Shown here one piece after another: positions 7,792 to 16,999 of a stretch of DNA of 42,646 nucleotides. Source of the DNA: Candidatus Cloacimonadota bacterium (GTDB lineage: Bacteria > Cloacimonadota > Cloacimonadia > JGIOTU-2). The notes below the pieces were generated by a model. The model worked only from the letters and a program-made list of their open reading frames with translations, made no database searches and was not told the DNA's origin. The stretch lies in contig JAUWMT010000021.1 in NCBI GenBank assembly GCA_030613025.1, positions 1 through 42,646 of the forward strand. Reading direction: 5' to 3'. Numbering within the stretch: position 1 is the first letter of the stretch; every line of letters starts with the position of its first letter. Made by a program: the position numbers and the translations under genes.

Positions 7792-8628
7792 ATGGAAAAA
7801 ATTATAATAATTGATCAGCTAAAAAAAAGGGCTGAGGAAATCCGGTATGATATTATTAAAATGATAGGTGAAGCCGGCTCTGGCCATCCCGGAGGATCAC
7901 TTTCCGGTGCAGATATTGGTGCTGTGCTGTTTTTCAATGAAATGAATTTCAAGCCGCAAAATCCTGAGTGGAAGAATAGGGATAAATTTATTCTCTCAAA
8001 AGGTCATGCTGCTCCCCTGCTCTATGCTCTTCTTGCTCATGCAGGATTTTTTGAAAGAAGCGAACTGAAAACTCTGCGAAAATACAAGTCCAGATTGCAG
8101 GGACATCCCGCATCCTACATGCTTCCTGGTGTTGAAGTTTCAACCGGTTCACTCGGGCAGGGACTTTCTATCTCATGCGGTATTGCTTTGGCCGGGAAAA
8201 TGGATAAGAAAAATTACAGAGTTTATACTTTGCTTGGAGACGGCGAACTCGATGAAGGACAGGTTTGGGAAGCTGCTATGTTCGCATCACATAAAAAGCT
8301 GGATAACCTCTGTGCAATTGTGGACAGAAACTGTTTGCAAATAGATGGAGATACAGAAAAAGTTATGGCGCTCGAGCCGCTGAAAGCAAAATGGGATGCA
8401 TTCGGATGGCACACGATTCCCGTTGATGGACACAATATTTCAGACATTTTACATGGCTTTGAAGAGTTCCATTCTATTAAGAATAAACCCACTGTAATTC
8501 TCGCAAAAACAGTAAAGGGAAAAGGTGTTTCTTTTATGGAAAATCAAGCCAGCTGGCATGGTAAGGCGCCTAATCGTGAGCAAACGGAACAGGCATTGAA
8601 AGAGATCAAAGCAAGGATGGGCACATGA
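7792..8628 (+). CDS. Transketolase, N-terminal (TPP-pyrophosphate) subunit
   Basis: A 278-residue first half of a split transketolase of the non-oxidative pentose phosphate pathway. Visible features are the GSGHPGGSLSGADIGAVLF start, the SKGHAAPLLYALLA region, GSLGQGLSISCGIA, and the thiamine-diphosphate/Mg site GDGELDEGQVWEAA...DRNCLQID. A TTG-initiated frame extends upstream to 7750, but the ATG at 7792 has AAGGA just before it and gives the normal N-terminus, so I chose that. Its stop overlaps the next gene's ATG by 4 nt (ATGA), as expected for subunits made in equal amounts. Confidence 0.93.
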   Translation: MEKIIIIDQLKKRAEEIRYDIIKMIGEAGSGHPGGSLSGADIGAVLFFNEMNFKPQNPEWKNRDKFILSKGHAAPLLYALLAHAGFFERSELKTLRKYKSRLQGHPASYMLPGVEVSTGSLGQGLSISCGIALAGKMDKKNYRVYTLLGDGELDEGQVWEAAMFASHKKLDNLCAIVDRNCLQIDGDTEKVMALEPLKAKWDAFGWHTIPVDGHNISDILHGFEEFHSIKNKPTVILAKTVKGKGVSFMENQASWHGKAPNREQTEQALKEIKARMGT

Positions 8629-9566
8629 AAACACAAGATATAAAACCGATACGTGACGGATACGGAAATGCATTGCTCAAACTGGGAGAAACAAATCCGA
8701 ATGTGCTTGTGCTCGACGCTGATCTTTCGACATCCACGCGAACGAACTGGTTTGCAGAGAAATTTCCGGAGCGATTCATCGATGTGGGCATTGCAGAGCA
8801 GAATATGGTCGATATTGCAGCAGGATTGAGCTTGGAAGGTAAGATCCCTTTTGTAACAACCTATGGCGTGTTTGTATGCGGAAGAGCTTTTGATCAATTA
8901 CGCAATACAGTATGTTATTCCCAGCTTAATGTAAAAGTAGTCGGCTCCCACGGCGGCATTTCTGTTGGACAGGACGGTGGCAGTCATCAGGCGATCGAAG
9001 ATATTGCATTGATGAGGATTCTCCCCAGCATGACCGTTGTTGTCCCTTGTGATCATTTCCAGGCATATATAGCCACAATGCACCTTGCAGAAATGGAAGG
9101 ACCTGCATACCTCCGACTGGCGAGAGAAGCAACCGCAGCAATTACTGATGAAAACTCAGTTTTTGAATTAGGAAAAGCACAGATACTTACTAAAGGCAAT
9201 GATTGTGCTATTTTCTTTGCAGGTACGATCGGCTCTGAAGTGATGAAAGCAGTTGAGTTGCTGCATGATAAGAATATTTTCCCGACTATTATAAATATGC
9301 ACACGATCAAACCAATAGATAAAGATTGTATTATAAAATATGCCAAAAAATTTGGTAAGTTGATGACTGTTGAAGAGCATTTGCAGGCAGGCGGATTGGG
9401 TTCTGCTATTGCGGAAGTGCTTGCAGAGGAATATCCTGCAAAAGTGAAAATGTTGGCAATTTATGATAGATTCGGTGAGTCAGGGCAACCGGATATTTTG
9501 CTCGATGCATTCGGGCTTTCAGCAAGAAGGATTTGTGAGCAGGTTGAGGGGTTTGTGAAAGATTGA
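8625..9566 (+). CDS. Transketolase, C-terminal (pyrimidine-binding) subunit
   Basis: A 313-residue second half of transketolase: the pyrimidine-binding and C-terminal domains. The catalytic Glu78 lies in VGIAEQNMVDIAAG. TTYGVFVCGRAFDQLRN and SHGGISVGQDGGSHQAIED are typical, and the C-terminal domain has VEEHLQAGGLGSAIAE. Together with the upstream gene it rebuilds a full-length enzyme of about 590 residues. Split transketolases occur in many archaea and anaerobic bacteria, so the split itself is not degeneration. Confidence 0.93.
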   Translation: MKTQDIKPIRDGYGNALLKLGETNPNVLVLDADLSTSTRTNWFAEKFPERFIDVGIAEQNMVDIAAGLSLEGKIPFVTTYGVFVCGRAFDQLRNTVCYSQLNVKVVGSHGGISVGQDGGSHQAIEDIALMRILPSMTVVVPCDHFQAYIATMHLAEMEGPAYLRLAREATAAITDENSVFELGKAQILTKGNDCAIFFAGTIGSEVMKAVELLHDKNIFPTIINMHTIKPIDKDCIIKYAKKFGKLMTVEEHLQAGGLGSAIAEVLAEEYPAKVKMLAIYDRFGESGQPDILLDAFGLSARRICEQVEGFVKD

Positions 9567-9591
9567 ATAAGAACCTTGCGAATAGAACAGA

Positions 9592-9612
9592 ACCTCATAA
9601 TCACGATTTATC
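9592..9612. repeat. 21-bp dispersed repeat, copy at 16761-16781
   Basis: ACCTcATAATCACGATTTATC matches 16761-16781 at 20 of 21 positions. It lies between the convergent transketolase and redoxin genes, where no terminator hairpin is visible. Confidence 0.65.
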
Positions 9613-9695
9613 GTAAGGATGGGATTTATAGCGACACTCACTCTCTTTCTTCAAACAGTAAGCAGACAGTTGTAACCTTTGCAAAAGATTGGCAT

Positions 9696-10883
9696 TTAAT
9701 TCAACAACTCAGTTAAATATTCATCGATCTTTTTATAATTCTCATTGTACTCAATATTTTCTGGAATTTCTTTAGCTATAAAATATCCCTCGAAAATTGC
9801 CTTTATGATACCATCCGAATCGATGACGACAGTGCGAGGAACAGATTTACCAAAAACTTCATCGAGTTGAGAATTGTTTGCATAAAAAGGAAATTGAATA
9901 TCTAATTCCTGCTTATGCTGTTCGAGATCATCTAAATTATCCGACGTGAAAGAAAGAAATTTAAATCCCTCATTATCTTTATATTTTTCATACAGTGCAT
10001 TTATTATCGGGAAGCACATTCGAGATGCAGAGCATCCGGATGACCAGACAAAGATCACGGTAATTTTATCTGAATTTTCATAGGTTTCATACATGTCTGT
10101 TGTAGAATTGAAATATTTGAATTCAGGCATTATATACCCCACCGCATACTTTTCTTTGAGGTTCAATTCTGAGATATCGACATAATAACCATTAGTAGAA
10201 ATCGAATCTATGAGAAAGGATTTGCTGTCGATTGTGAATGAGTCTTCGGCATGAAACACTTCTTTTGTAAAGTTTCCATGCATGTCGAGAGAATCTTTTT
10301 CAGAAATATATCCGTCATTATTAATGTCGAGATATAAAGTGGTTTTCTCAAGATCACTGTAATCAAAAGTATTATTTACCAGTCCAATGAAATATTCCTT
10401 GTTATGTAACTGTACTAAACCATTCCTGAAATCAGCGGAACCACAAAGCATTTTATCCGAAGTAAGTCCAAACAATTTCATTATTGAAGATTTTGAGTTT
10501 TTGTCCTTTGCTAAAAGTGGAATGTACAACTCTACCAAAACATTATTTATGATGCTCGTTATGCCTTCAGCTTGGATATACTGAATACTGTCATTAAAAC
10601 CATTGTAGAAGTACAGTTCATCGTTGCCACTTGAGGAATTCCTTGCAACGATCAGTCTTTCATTTTGAATAGGAATTTCTCCAAAAAGGAATCCTTTTCC
10701 CATTGGAAAGTCTATTGGAAGATTATCAGGTATTTCTTCTTTTAAATACAAAATATTGAAGGATCGCAATCTTTTATTGATATATGGACAGTCATCTAGG
10801 ATACCGTATGATAATTCATAGGAAAACAAATATGCAATATACAAAAACAATAATATAGATAAAATAAATATAATCTTTTTCAT
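9696..10883 (-). CDS. Exported TlpA/AhpC-type redoxin with EF-hand-like loop
   Basis: A 395-residue protein. An N-terminal hydrophobic anchor or signal (residues 4-21) is followed by about 230 residues of unrecognised region that contains one canonical calcium-loop pattern, DINNDGYISEKD (186-197). A thioredoxin-fold domain occupies about 255-395: VIFVWSSGCSASRMCFP with Cys284 and Cys290, and the cis-Pro loop SVPRTVVID (Pro349). The Cys pair has five residues between, unlike the CxxC of TlpA, so the redox chemistry may be peroxiredoxin-like. It ends a run of exported orphans. A role in extracytoplasmic thiol chemistry is inferred. Confidence 0.7.
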   Translation of the reverse strand: MKKIIFILSILLFLYIAYLFSYELSYGILDDCPYINKRLRSFNILYLKEEIPDNLPIDFPMGKGFLFGEIPIQNERLIVARNSSSGNDELYFYNGFNDSIQYIQAEGITSIINNVLVELYIPLLAKDKNSKSSIMKLFGLTSDKMLCGSADFRNGLVQLHNKEYFIGLVNNTFDYSDLEKTTLYLDINNDGYISEKDSLDMHGNFTKEVFHAEDSFTIDSKSFLIDSISTNGYYVDISELNLKEKYAVGYIMPEFKYFNSTTDMYETYENSDKITVIFVWSSGCSASRMCFPIINALYEKYKDNEGFKFLSFTSDNLDDLEQHKQELDIQFPFYANNSQLDEVFGKSVPRTVVIDSDGIIKAIFEGYFIAKEIPENIEYNENYKKIDEYLTELLN

Positions 10884-10915
10884 TACAAAGTTCGAATATT
10901 TAATGTCTTTTAAAA

Positions 10916-12025
10916 TTATAAATCAATAAGATGGATACATGTTTTTTTTGTTTCTACTTCTCCTGTATCCAGATACATTTTCCCCATTAAACGGCGATTA
11001 TTTTTAAAATCGAAATTTCCTTGGAATTCTATCAAAAACCTTATATCATATGTAATTTTTGAATCAATATTCTTGTTCTTCTGCCTGCGAGATAATTTTA
11101 AGTTATTCACATTCATAAAAATTGAATCTGAAATTGAAGAAACCTTATCAATTACTTCCTGCATGGGTATTACACTTTTAATTGGATCGATTCGTGTAAT
11201 TTTTGTTTGATGATATTTCAACTTAGGTTGTTCATATTTTTCTAAAACATAGTTATCTTTCAATTGAGTCTTTGCCCAATCTACTTCAAAATAATAGTCT
11301 ATAATAAATGTAAAAGGTTCATTGACACCGATTTTATCCCAGAAATCATATCTTACGTTGTAAACAAAAATATGCTTATCGAAGTATTCTTTAGTAATAT
11401 TATTTTGCTTTAGCCAAAGCTTTTCCCATTTTTTTAGTAATTTTAAAGTCATATTAGGCAAGTATGTTGGAATTTCACGATTATTGTATTTTATAAGGAA
11501 ATATGGTGTGCGAATTGTATAACATTTATAATATTGGTCTGCTTGTTGCTCTATATTTCCAGTTTTTATTAAGAGCGATTTTTTTGATGTAACTTTAAAT
11601 ATATATGGCTTACCCATTACATTTTGAAAAACAACTTTGTGGTTTTTTGCTGGTACTGCGAATTGTTTGTTTTCCAAAACCCATTTTTCCTTAGTTAATC
11701 TATTTTTTATGAACGAATTCTTTATTGCTTCCTTATACGTGCAATTAATACTGGCATTAAAGTGTGTATTACATATTTCATCACAAGTTTTTATTTCTGT
11801 AATGATGGGTGGATTTTGATCCCAAATAAAGCTTATTTTCTTATCTGAAATTGAGGACAATTTTAATTTTTGAGGTTTCGGTGGTGTGATTTCCAGCAAT
11901 GGTTTTATCTCTTGAGATTCTGGGGTAAATATCTCCTCCACTTCTATTTGAGATTCCAAGTTTGAAATTATTATAACTGTTAATAAAATAAAAATAATTA
12001 ATAATCTATGATTATTTCGTGTCAT
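10916..12025 (-). CDS. Exported protein of unknown function
   Basis: A 369-residue protein with an N-terminal hydrophobic signal or anchor (RLLIIFILLTVIIISNL). A Pro-rich linker (ITPPKPQKLK) follows, then a Lys-, Tyr- and Asn-rich body with no motif I recognise. Six Cys are scattered between residues 80 and 365, including CDEIC. The region is notably A+T rich compared with neighbouring enzyme genes. The gene is 32 bp upstream of the redoxin gene and 61 bp downstream of the lipoprotein gene, so co-transcription is plausible. No function can be given. Confidence 0.6.
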   Translation of the reverse strand: MTRNNHRLLIIFILLTVIIISNLESQIEVEEIFTPESQEIKPLLEITPPKPQKLKLSSISDKKISFIWDQNPPIITEIKTCDEICNTHFNASINCTYKEAIKNSFIKNRLTKEKWVLENKQFAVPAKNHKVVFQNVMGKPYIFKVTSKKSLLIKTGNIEQQADQYYKCYTIRTPYFLIKYNNREIPTYLPNMTLKLLKKWEKLWLKQNNITKEYFDKHIFVYNVRYDFWDKIGVNEPFTFIIDYYFEVDWAKTQLKDNYVLEKYEQPKLKYHQTKITRIDPIKSVIPMQEVIDKVSSISDSIFMNVNNLKLSRRQKNKNIDSKITYDIRFLIEFQGNFDFKNNRRLMGKMYLDTGEVETKKTCIHLIDL

Positions 12026-12086
12026 GAGGATAATTGTTCATGATCTTTTTTAATTAGTTGTTCTAAATTGCCGAAATAAACCATCG

Positions 12087-12485
12087 TTAAAATTCCACTA
12101 CAACAAGATTTTCAAAACCCGGCGGAGAAGTTTCATCAATGATTTCAAACGATATTTCAGATTCGTCATATAAGTTGACTAATACGTATCTGCAAGGATG
12201 CGCCCAATTTGCCCAGAAATAATCATCAATAAAGAAAAACCAGCATTTCCATTCAACAATGTATTGGTTGTTCCAACTGCAAATAATTGAATCTTTTTCT
12301 AAAGACTGTTGGAGTTCATAAACCATTATTCCACCAGGAATGGAATCCTGTAAAACTTCAGTTAAAAGAATCTCTTCAGCTTGTTCAAGGGTAATTGTAA
12401 TCTGTGGATCCGTTGAATGGTCTCTCGAACAATTTACTAATAAAAAAGGCAAGAGTACTAATATTAATAAAATTTGTTTTTTCAA
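12087..12485 (-). CDS. Small putative lipoprotein
   Basis: A 132-residue protein. An upstream ATG frame (12545) would bury the signal sequence behind 20 charged residues, so I place the start at TTG 12485, which has a perfect AAGGAG six nt before it. The product then begins KKQILLILVLLPFLLVNC, a standard lipoprotein signal with lipobox LVNC and acylated Cys19. The mature part is acidic and Trp-rich (VEWKCWFFFIDDYFWANWAHP) and is not a recognised family. Confidence 0.65.
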   Translation of the reverse strand: MKKQILLILVLLPFLLVNCSRDHSTDPQITITLEQAEEILLTEVLQDSIPGGIMVYELQQSLEKDSIICSWNNQYIVEWKCWFFFIDDYFWANWAHPCRYVLVNLYDESEISFEIIDETSPPGFENLVVVEF

Positions 12486-12604
12486 ATTAAACTCCTTATT
12501 TTTTTTCTTATCCCATTTTGCTTCCTCAACTAATTGCATTAACACACTAAAATATTCTAATTTAGAAAAAACTTAATTTTTATTTAGTATCTGCACATAA
12601 TTTT

Positions 12605-12610
12605 TGTCAA
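12605..12610 (-). promoter_or_regulatory. Putative -35 box of the lipoprotein gene
   Basis: TTGACA on the minus strand, followed by AT-rich sequence with a TAAATA about 18 nt downstream; 120 bp upstream of the TTG start. Confidence 0.3.
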
Positions 12611-12648
12611 ATTTTTGTTTAATGGAAATCAGAACGACATTCCAATAC

Positions 12649-12672
12649 CTTCATTCTGAACTCTAGATCGCT
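12649..12672. repeat. 24-bp dispersed repeat, copy at 16823-16846
   Basis: CTTCATtCTGAACTCtAGAT plus CGCT matches 16823-16846 at 22 of 24 positions. Both copies are intergenic. Confidence 0.65.
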
Positions 12673-12685
12673 ATATTCCTTTAAA

Positions 12686-13369
12686 CTAAGGAACCATCTG
12701 CCCCACTGCCATCTGACGAACATTATGTCCCTCAAAACCCGGAGCATGAAAGGAAATGATAGCAACGACAGTGTGCTTGAATACTAATATTTGCTCGATC
12801 GAATAATCAAATCTAAACTTGTGCATTTCTGTTGCTGGCTGGGCTTGAAATAATAAATTTTGTGCTCCATTAACTTCTATTGAAATTACAATACCAGAAG
12901 GAGTGTACATATCATAATATGATTCTTCCCCGGAATATTCTTCAATTTTCAGCACGATCTTTCTATGTTCAATTTGCATGCCAAAATTAATAACTGGTGG
13001 TGAAAATTCCAATCTTTCCATTACCGGAATACCTTTTAAGGTGCCGTCTATTCCATATTTCTCTTTGATCTTCGTAATGTCTTCATAGGAAATATCCTGC
13101 GCCAGGGACGTACCCTTTTCAAAGTCTTCTTCCTCATCTATTTGAACTGTCAGGTAATAGGGCTCTTCTGCGAGTTGATGCTTCTCGCAGTCAAAAATAT
13201 AAAAATAAATGTATGGAAATGCTGATCCGTCTGCAACACCCGTGTATTCAAAAGCAACATAGCGTCCATCTTCAGAAAATCCAATTATGGAATAATCCGA
13301 TATGTCTCCAGAAAATGCATAAACCGTAAGTATGAGGAAAAAAAATATAATGAGGATAGATTTTTTCAT
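12686..13369 (-). CDS. DUF2259-like predicted secreted protein
   Basis: A 227-residue protein with a cleavable signal peptide (KKSILIIFFFLILTVYAFSG). The mature start GFSEDGRYVAFEYTGVADGS, followed by FPYIYFYIFD, and the end APGFEGHNVRQMAVG match my recollection of the DUF2259 family of predicted secreted proteins found in some proteobacteria and spirochaetes. The fold is probably beta-rich; function is unknown. It sits 20 bp downstream of the next secreted protein gene, so the two are likely co-transcribed. No strong ribosome binding site precedes the ATG. Confidence 0.6.
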   Translation of the reverse strand: MKKSILIIFFFLILTVYAFSGDISDYSIIGFSEDGRYVAFEYTGVADGSAFPYIYFYIFDCEKHQLAEEPYYLTVQIDEEEDFEKGTSLAQDISYEDITKIKEKYGIDGTLKGIPVMERLEFSPPVINFGMQIEHRKIVLKIEEYSGEESYYDMYTPSGIVISIEVNGAQNLLFQAQPATEMHKFRFDYSIEQILVFKHTVVAIISFHAPGFEGHNVRQMAVGQMVP

Positions 13370-13389
13370 ATATTTCGTTTGTTTGGGAA

Positions 13390-14445
13390 TTAAAACTTGA
13401 GTTTGTCAGCTATTGATAACAAATCTTCTTTTGACATATCGGTCATAGCATTCAGTGAAATGAGGAGCTTCTTTTGGGGATATAGTATGATCAGCACTGA
13501 TATGTTCATTCCTCTTTCAGCGATTATGGAATGCATCATTTGATGTCCCTTATGAGAGAAAGATTCAAATCCTTCATCGTTTTCTTCATCCGTATCCCCC
13601 ATTGCAGTTGCGCTTATCATGATCGAAGCAGCCATGCCTTTCATATACATAGCCATGTACTGATCTTCTTCCTCCATGATCATGGTTTGTATGTAACCAG
13701 ACCCGCTCAAATCACTTAATCCCTTTTTAAATTCATCAAAAGTGATAGATACGGATTCGCTCTCCTCATCTTCTTCGTAGATATCTTCCTCAGATCCTTC
13801 CGAATCAAACATATTTCCAAAGGCAGGAGCATCCTCATAGGTAATTCCTTTAGGAGGATCGAACTTTGAAGCTGGCACTTTGATGTTTTCCTTAAAGGAG
13901 GTTGCTGTTTCATTTGTTACAATGCCCATTACTTCCACTTCTGATTTAAGTGTCAAACCATTATATATCCATGATTTCATTCCCATTATCTCCATCACTT
14001 CACAGGTTTTGCCAAGAAATTTTTCTGTTCCGAGACGTTTTCCTCCAAGTGAATTCATGATATCATCAGCAAGTTGCTTTTGCTCTGCTTTGGTCATTTC
14101 GTCTGCCATGTCCTGTAATTGTTCCATGGATGGCAAAGTGCCTTTGCTGCCGGTTTTCGTCAGCATATCAATATCATAAATAGTCTCTCCATCCATGATT
14201 ATAATCGTATGTTCTTTTTCAGTATTTGTAATACCGAACATCTTGAAGGTTGTGGTAGAATTTTCTTCTTCATAATATTTCATGCCATAATCATCGAACC
14301 ACACTTCCTTTTCTCCGTTGATATTTCCAGTTAACTCATACACAACATGCCCGGATTTGATCGCATACCTCTTGGTTTCAGCAGCACAGGCAACTGAATA
14401 AGCGATCAGGAAGAGAAGCAAACTTAGTAAAATAACTTTTTTCAT
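13390..14445 (-). CDS. Secreted protein, DUF4412-like
   Basis: A 351-residue exported protein. An in-frame ATG lies at 14478, but the ATG at 14445 has AGAGGTG close by and begins directly with a signal peptide (KKVILLSLLLFLIAYSVACA), so I chose it. The Ala/Cys end of the signal could be read either as a signal peptidase I site (ACA-AE) or a weak lipobox. The body has a pattern of extracellular lipid-binding-like beta domains (IKSGHVVYELTGNINGEKEV, MDGETIYDIDM), then an acidic linker EDIYEEDEESES and a second domain. The function is unknown; the DUF4412 likeness is tentative. Confidence 0.6.
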   Translation of the reverse strand: MKKVILLSLLLFLIAYSVACAAETKRYAIKSGHVVYELTGNINGEKEVWFDDYGMKYYEEENSTTTFKMFGITNTEKEHTIIIMDGETIYDIDMLTKTGSKGTLPSMEQLQDMADEMTKAEQKQLADDIMNSLGGKRLGTEKFLGKTCEVMEIMGMKSWIYNGLTLKSEVEVMGIVTNETATSFKENIKVPASKFDPPKGITYEDAPAFGNMFDSEGSEEDIYEEDEESESVSITFDEFKKGLSDLSGSGYIQTMIMEEEDQYMAMYMKGMAASIMISATAMGDTDEENDEGFESFSHKGHQMMHSIIAERGMNISVLIILYPQKKLLISLNAMTDMSKEDLLSIADKLKF

Positions 14446-14600
14446 AAACACCTCTTTCGTATTGTTAATTTTTTTCAATTATTGAATAGAAATTTTTACC
14501 ATTCTATTCAAGATGAATTTGGAAATCATTAAATCTGAATGTCAATTAAAACAAAATTTCTCTTAACCCCCCTTACTACTTAGAATAGTTTTTACAATTT

Positions 14601-15746
14601 TTATAAGGCAAATTGAGGCGTAAGAATTTTTGTAAGTTCTAAATAAGCTATTTCAAATTCTCTCTTTAAATTTTCAATAAGTTCTTTTACCGATATAATG
14701 TTTTCTATTCTATAAGCATTTGAGCCGGCAAAGCTGAAGCCATTGGTTAAATTTCCAATTTTTGCTTTCATCAAAGCTTTTGCAATACAATATAGCGATG
14801 TTTTGAAATCACAAGTTTTAAGGCATTTCCAAGGACATGTAAACGGCATCTTTATTCCTGCGCTTACATCGCGAAGGAAATTATTGATTATTGCCCTACC
14901 CGGAAGTCCAACAGGGCTCTTTATGATAACGATATCTTCTTTTTTACAATAAATGTACTGCTCTTTAAATCGAATATCTGCATCACATTCATTGGTTGCA
15001 ACGAATCGTGTTCCCATCTGAACACCTGAAGCTCCCATTTGGAGAAATCGAAAAATATCTTCACCTGTAAAGATACCACCTGCAGCAATAACAGGTAGAT
15101 CCTTCCCGTATTTTATTCTGAAAGGTTTTATCACAGAAACAACCTGCGGAACGATCTCTTCGAGTGCATAAGCCGGGTCATCGATCTGCTCCGGTTTAAA
15201 GCCAAGATGTCCACCTGCTTTTGGACCTTCCACAACTACTCCATCCGGTATGTGATTAAATTTCTTTTCCCATGTCTGAAAAATGATCTTTGCAGCTCTT
15301 GCTGAAGATACTATGGGTATTATTTTGGTTTTAACAGATTTCAAAAACTCAATTGAAACGCCATTGGGTAATCTCAAGGGTAGTCCGGCACCTAAAAATA
15401 AAATATCAATTTCTTCTTCCAATGCAGTTCTTACAAGATCATCATAATCCGAAACCGCTACCATGACATTCACTCCAACAATACCTGAAGAAAGACGTTT
15501 GGCTTTTCGGATCTCTTCACGCAGAGCAATGATATTTCCTGCTCGATAATTTTTCATCTCTTTATCATGTAACAAACCTAAACCTACAGAAGAGATCACA
15601 CCTATACCACCCTGATCGGCTACTGCCGACGCAAGTCCAGCCATCGAAATACCAACCCCCATACCTCCTTGGATTATAGGAAGTTTTACGGTAAGATCAT
15701 CTATTTTCAGTTCAGGCAATGAAATGTATTTTTGTGTCAGTATCAT
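14601..15746 (-). CDS. Nitronate monooxygenase-like FMN protein
   Basis: A 381-residue protein of the nitronate monooxygenase (2-nitropropane dioxygenase)/FabK-like FMN TIM-barrel family. The start LPIIQGGMGVGISMAGLASA, the catalytic-loop region EGPKAGGHLGF (the family His), and the FMN phosphate-binding AAGGIFTGEDIFRFLQMGASGVQMGTR are clear. The C-terminal part holds a Cys cluster (CPWKCLKTC) and NGFSFAGSNAYR, seen in the longer anaerobe versions. AAGGA precedes the ATG. Its position gives no pathway hint; nitronate detoxification or an enoyl reductase-like role are both possible. Confidence 0.85.
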   Translation of the reverse strand: MILTQKYISLPELKIDDLTVKLPIIQGGMGVGISMAGLASAVADQGGIGVISSVGLGLLHDKEMKNYRAGNIIALREEIRKAKRLSSGIVGVNVMVAVSDYDDLVRTALEEEIDILFLGAGLPLRLPNGVSIEFLKSVKTKIIPIVSSARAAKIIFQTWEKKFNHIPDGVVVEGPKAGGHLGFKPEQIDDPAYALEEIVPQVVSVIKPFRIKYGKDLPVIAAGGIFTGEDIFRFLQMGASGVQMGTRFVATNECDADIRFKEQYIYCKKEDIVIIKSPVGLPGRAIINNFLRDVSAGIKMPFTCPWKCLKTCDFKTSLYCIAKALMKAKIGNLTNGFSFAGSNAYRIENIISVKELIENLKREFEIAYLELTKILTPQFAL

Positions 15747-15830
15747 TTTTATTTCCTTCGAACAATTTGATCATTTGTTCTAAAATTACATATATTCATA
15801 ATTAACTTTTCCTTATTTCATTGGAAATAA

Positions 15831-15836
15831 TGTCAA
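15831..15836 (-). promoter_or_regulatory. Putative -35 box of the flavoprotein gene
   Basis: TTGACA on the minus strand, 85 bp before the ATG at 15746, with no good TATAAT at the usual spacing. Confidence 0.3.
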
Positions 15837-16072
15837 GAATTCGATTACTTTCTTCGATTGGATTATATTTCTTTTTTTACACATAGTTATATTCTATTCT
15901 TTTTTCTTTGCTGGTATATTTCATGATGGCTATTATGTGTCAATGATAACGTAAATTTTGCGAATGGTTTGTAAATAAAAATGGCGTATGATAAACCTGC
16001 ATCCACCCACCAACTGCACCAAATTCCGATGCATCTGGAGAATGTGGGTCGAAATATAAAATGGTGAAATAG

Positions 16073-16102
16073 TCTCGTTTCCAAGTCGAACTTGGGTACG
16101 AG
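16073..16102. repeat. Hairpin repeat (TCTCGTTtCCAAGT/ACTTGGgtACGA)
   Basis: An imperfect 12-bp stem with a CGA loop, just downstream of the YgjP stop codon. A related copy with TGA loop is at 17243-17272. Hairpins of the general form 'tcgttcccaagt..acttgggaacga' recur in many bacterial genomes. There is no T-run, so termination is doubtful. Confidence 0.65.
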
Positions 16103-16118
16103 TAGTAATGTTGGAAAA

Positions 16119-16673
16119 TCACATAGCTTCAATCCGATATCGCCTTAACTCTTTTTTTCTTCTCTTATAATCCGGACAATATCGTTCGAGTTCGTTCCAG
16201 AAATCCTTGCTATGATTCTTGATCTTAAGATGTACGAGCTCATGCAGTATCACATATTCCTGAAGTTCGACCGGCAGTATATATAATTTATAATTGAGAT
16301 TAATATTGTTTTTGTGCGAGCAACTCCCCCACAGCGTTCTCTGGTTTTTGATAAACACCCGATTATATTTAAAGCCATGCTTGCGGGCTAAAGATTCCAG
16401 TTTATGTGCGAGCGCTGCTTTTGCAGTATTTCTATTTATCAAGCTTTGATCATGAATTGGACTTTTATAATTTCTCTTTAAATCTTCCAACTTTTGAAGA
16501 TTCTTCTTGATCCAGTCGGTTTTAGTTAAAACGAATTTTTCAGCTTTTTTGAAACTTACGCCTTTTGGCACAGCGACCCTTACTCTGTCTAATCTAACTG
16601 AAATACTGACACGCTTGGCTCGCCTGCTTCTTTCGAAGAGGATGGGACCGATGGAAGGTAGATTTATCAGCAT
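16119..16673 (-). CDS. YgjP/DUF45-type zinc metallopeptidase-like protein
   Basis: A 184-residue cytosolic protein of the YgjP (DUF45, WLM/SprT-like) family. The HExxH motif is HELVH (His144, Glu145, His148) with the third ligand His154 in KNHSKDFW. The family hallmarks WGSCSHKNNINLNYKLY and LFERSRRAKRVSISVR precede it. Length is close to, though somewhat shorter than, E. coli YgjP-type proteins. AAGGG lies 5 nt before the ATG. The family is predicted to be a metal-dependent protease; its substrate is unknown. The gene stands alone between two repeat-rich gaps. Confidence 0.85.
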   Translation of the reverse strand: MLINLPSIGPILFERSRRAKRVSISVRLDRVRVAVPKGVSFKKAEKFVLTKTDWIKKNLQKLEDLKRNYKSPIHDQSLINRNTAKAALAHKLESLARKHGFKYNRVFIKNQRTLWGSCSHKNNINLNYKLYILPVELQEYVILHELVHLKIKNHSKDFWNELERYCPDYKRRKKELRRYRIEAM

Positions 16674-16727
16674 ATTAACCCTTTAGCATTTTTTGCATAG
16701 GAATTGATTTCATTAATCTCAAAATTA

Positions 16728-16733
16728 TGTCAA
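16728..16733 (-). promoter_or_regulatory. Putative -35 box of the YgjP-like gene
   Basis: TTGACA on the minus strand 55 bp before the ATG; no clear -10 hexamer. Confidence 0.3.
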
Positions 16734-16999
16734 TATTTCGGAGTTTGAACTAAGAGCTGGACCTTATAATCACGATTTATCCGCCCACTGGCGGATGGAG
16801 TTCAGATCGAACCTTTTCTTTCCTTCATACTGAACTCCAGATCGCTTTCAGCGATTACTGAAGTCCAGTCTGAAGTTGTGACAAAATTATTGATTTTAAA
16901 TGTTGAGTTTACTCTAAAAAGTGTGTAATTTAGAAATATGTTAGAAAATGCATCAAATATTTGGAAACCGATAAATCGGTTACAATTAACTATCTTCCT

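Larger units (their letters stand above)
15747..16118. other. Intergenic stretch with one hairpin repeat
   Basis: This 372-bp gap holds a TTGACA box for the flavoprotein gene (15831-15836) and a hairpin repeat at 16073-16102. The open frame 15887-16132 is read through that hairpin and lacks a ribosome binding site; I do not call it a gene. Confidence 0.6.

Noticed and set aside
7792..9566. Transketolase split as a frameshift or pseudogene
   Set aside because: Both parts have proper starts, an ATGA overlap and all motifs; two-subunit transketolases are a known normal form.
16073..16102. Hairpin after the YgjP-like gene as a terminator
   Set aside because: The stem is imperfect, there is no T-run, and a related copy stands away from any gene end.
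15887..16132. 81-residue minus-strand open frame overlapping the end of the YgjP-like gene
   Set aside because: It contains the hairpin repeat at 16073-16102 as coding sequence and shows no family features.
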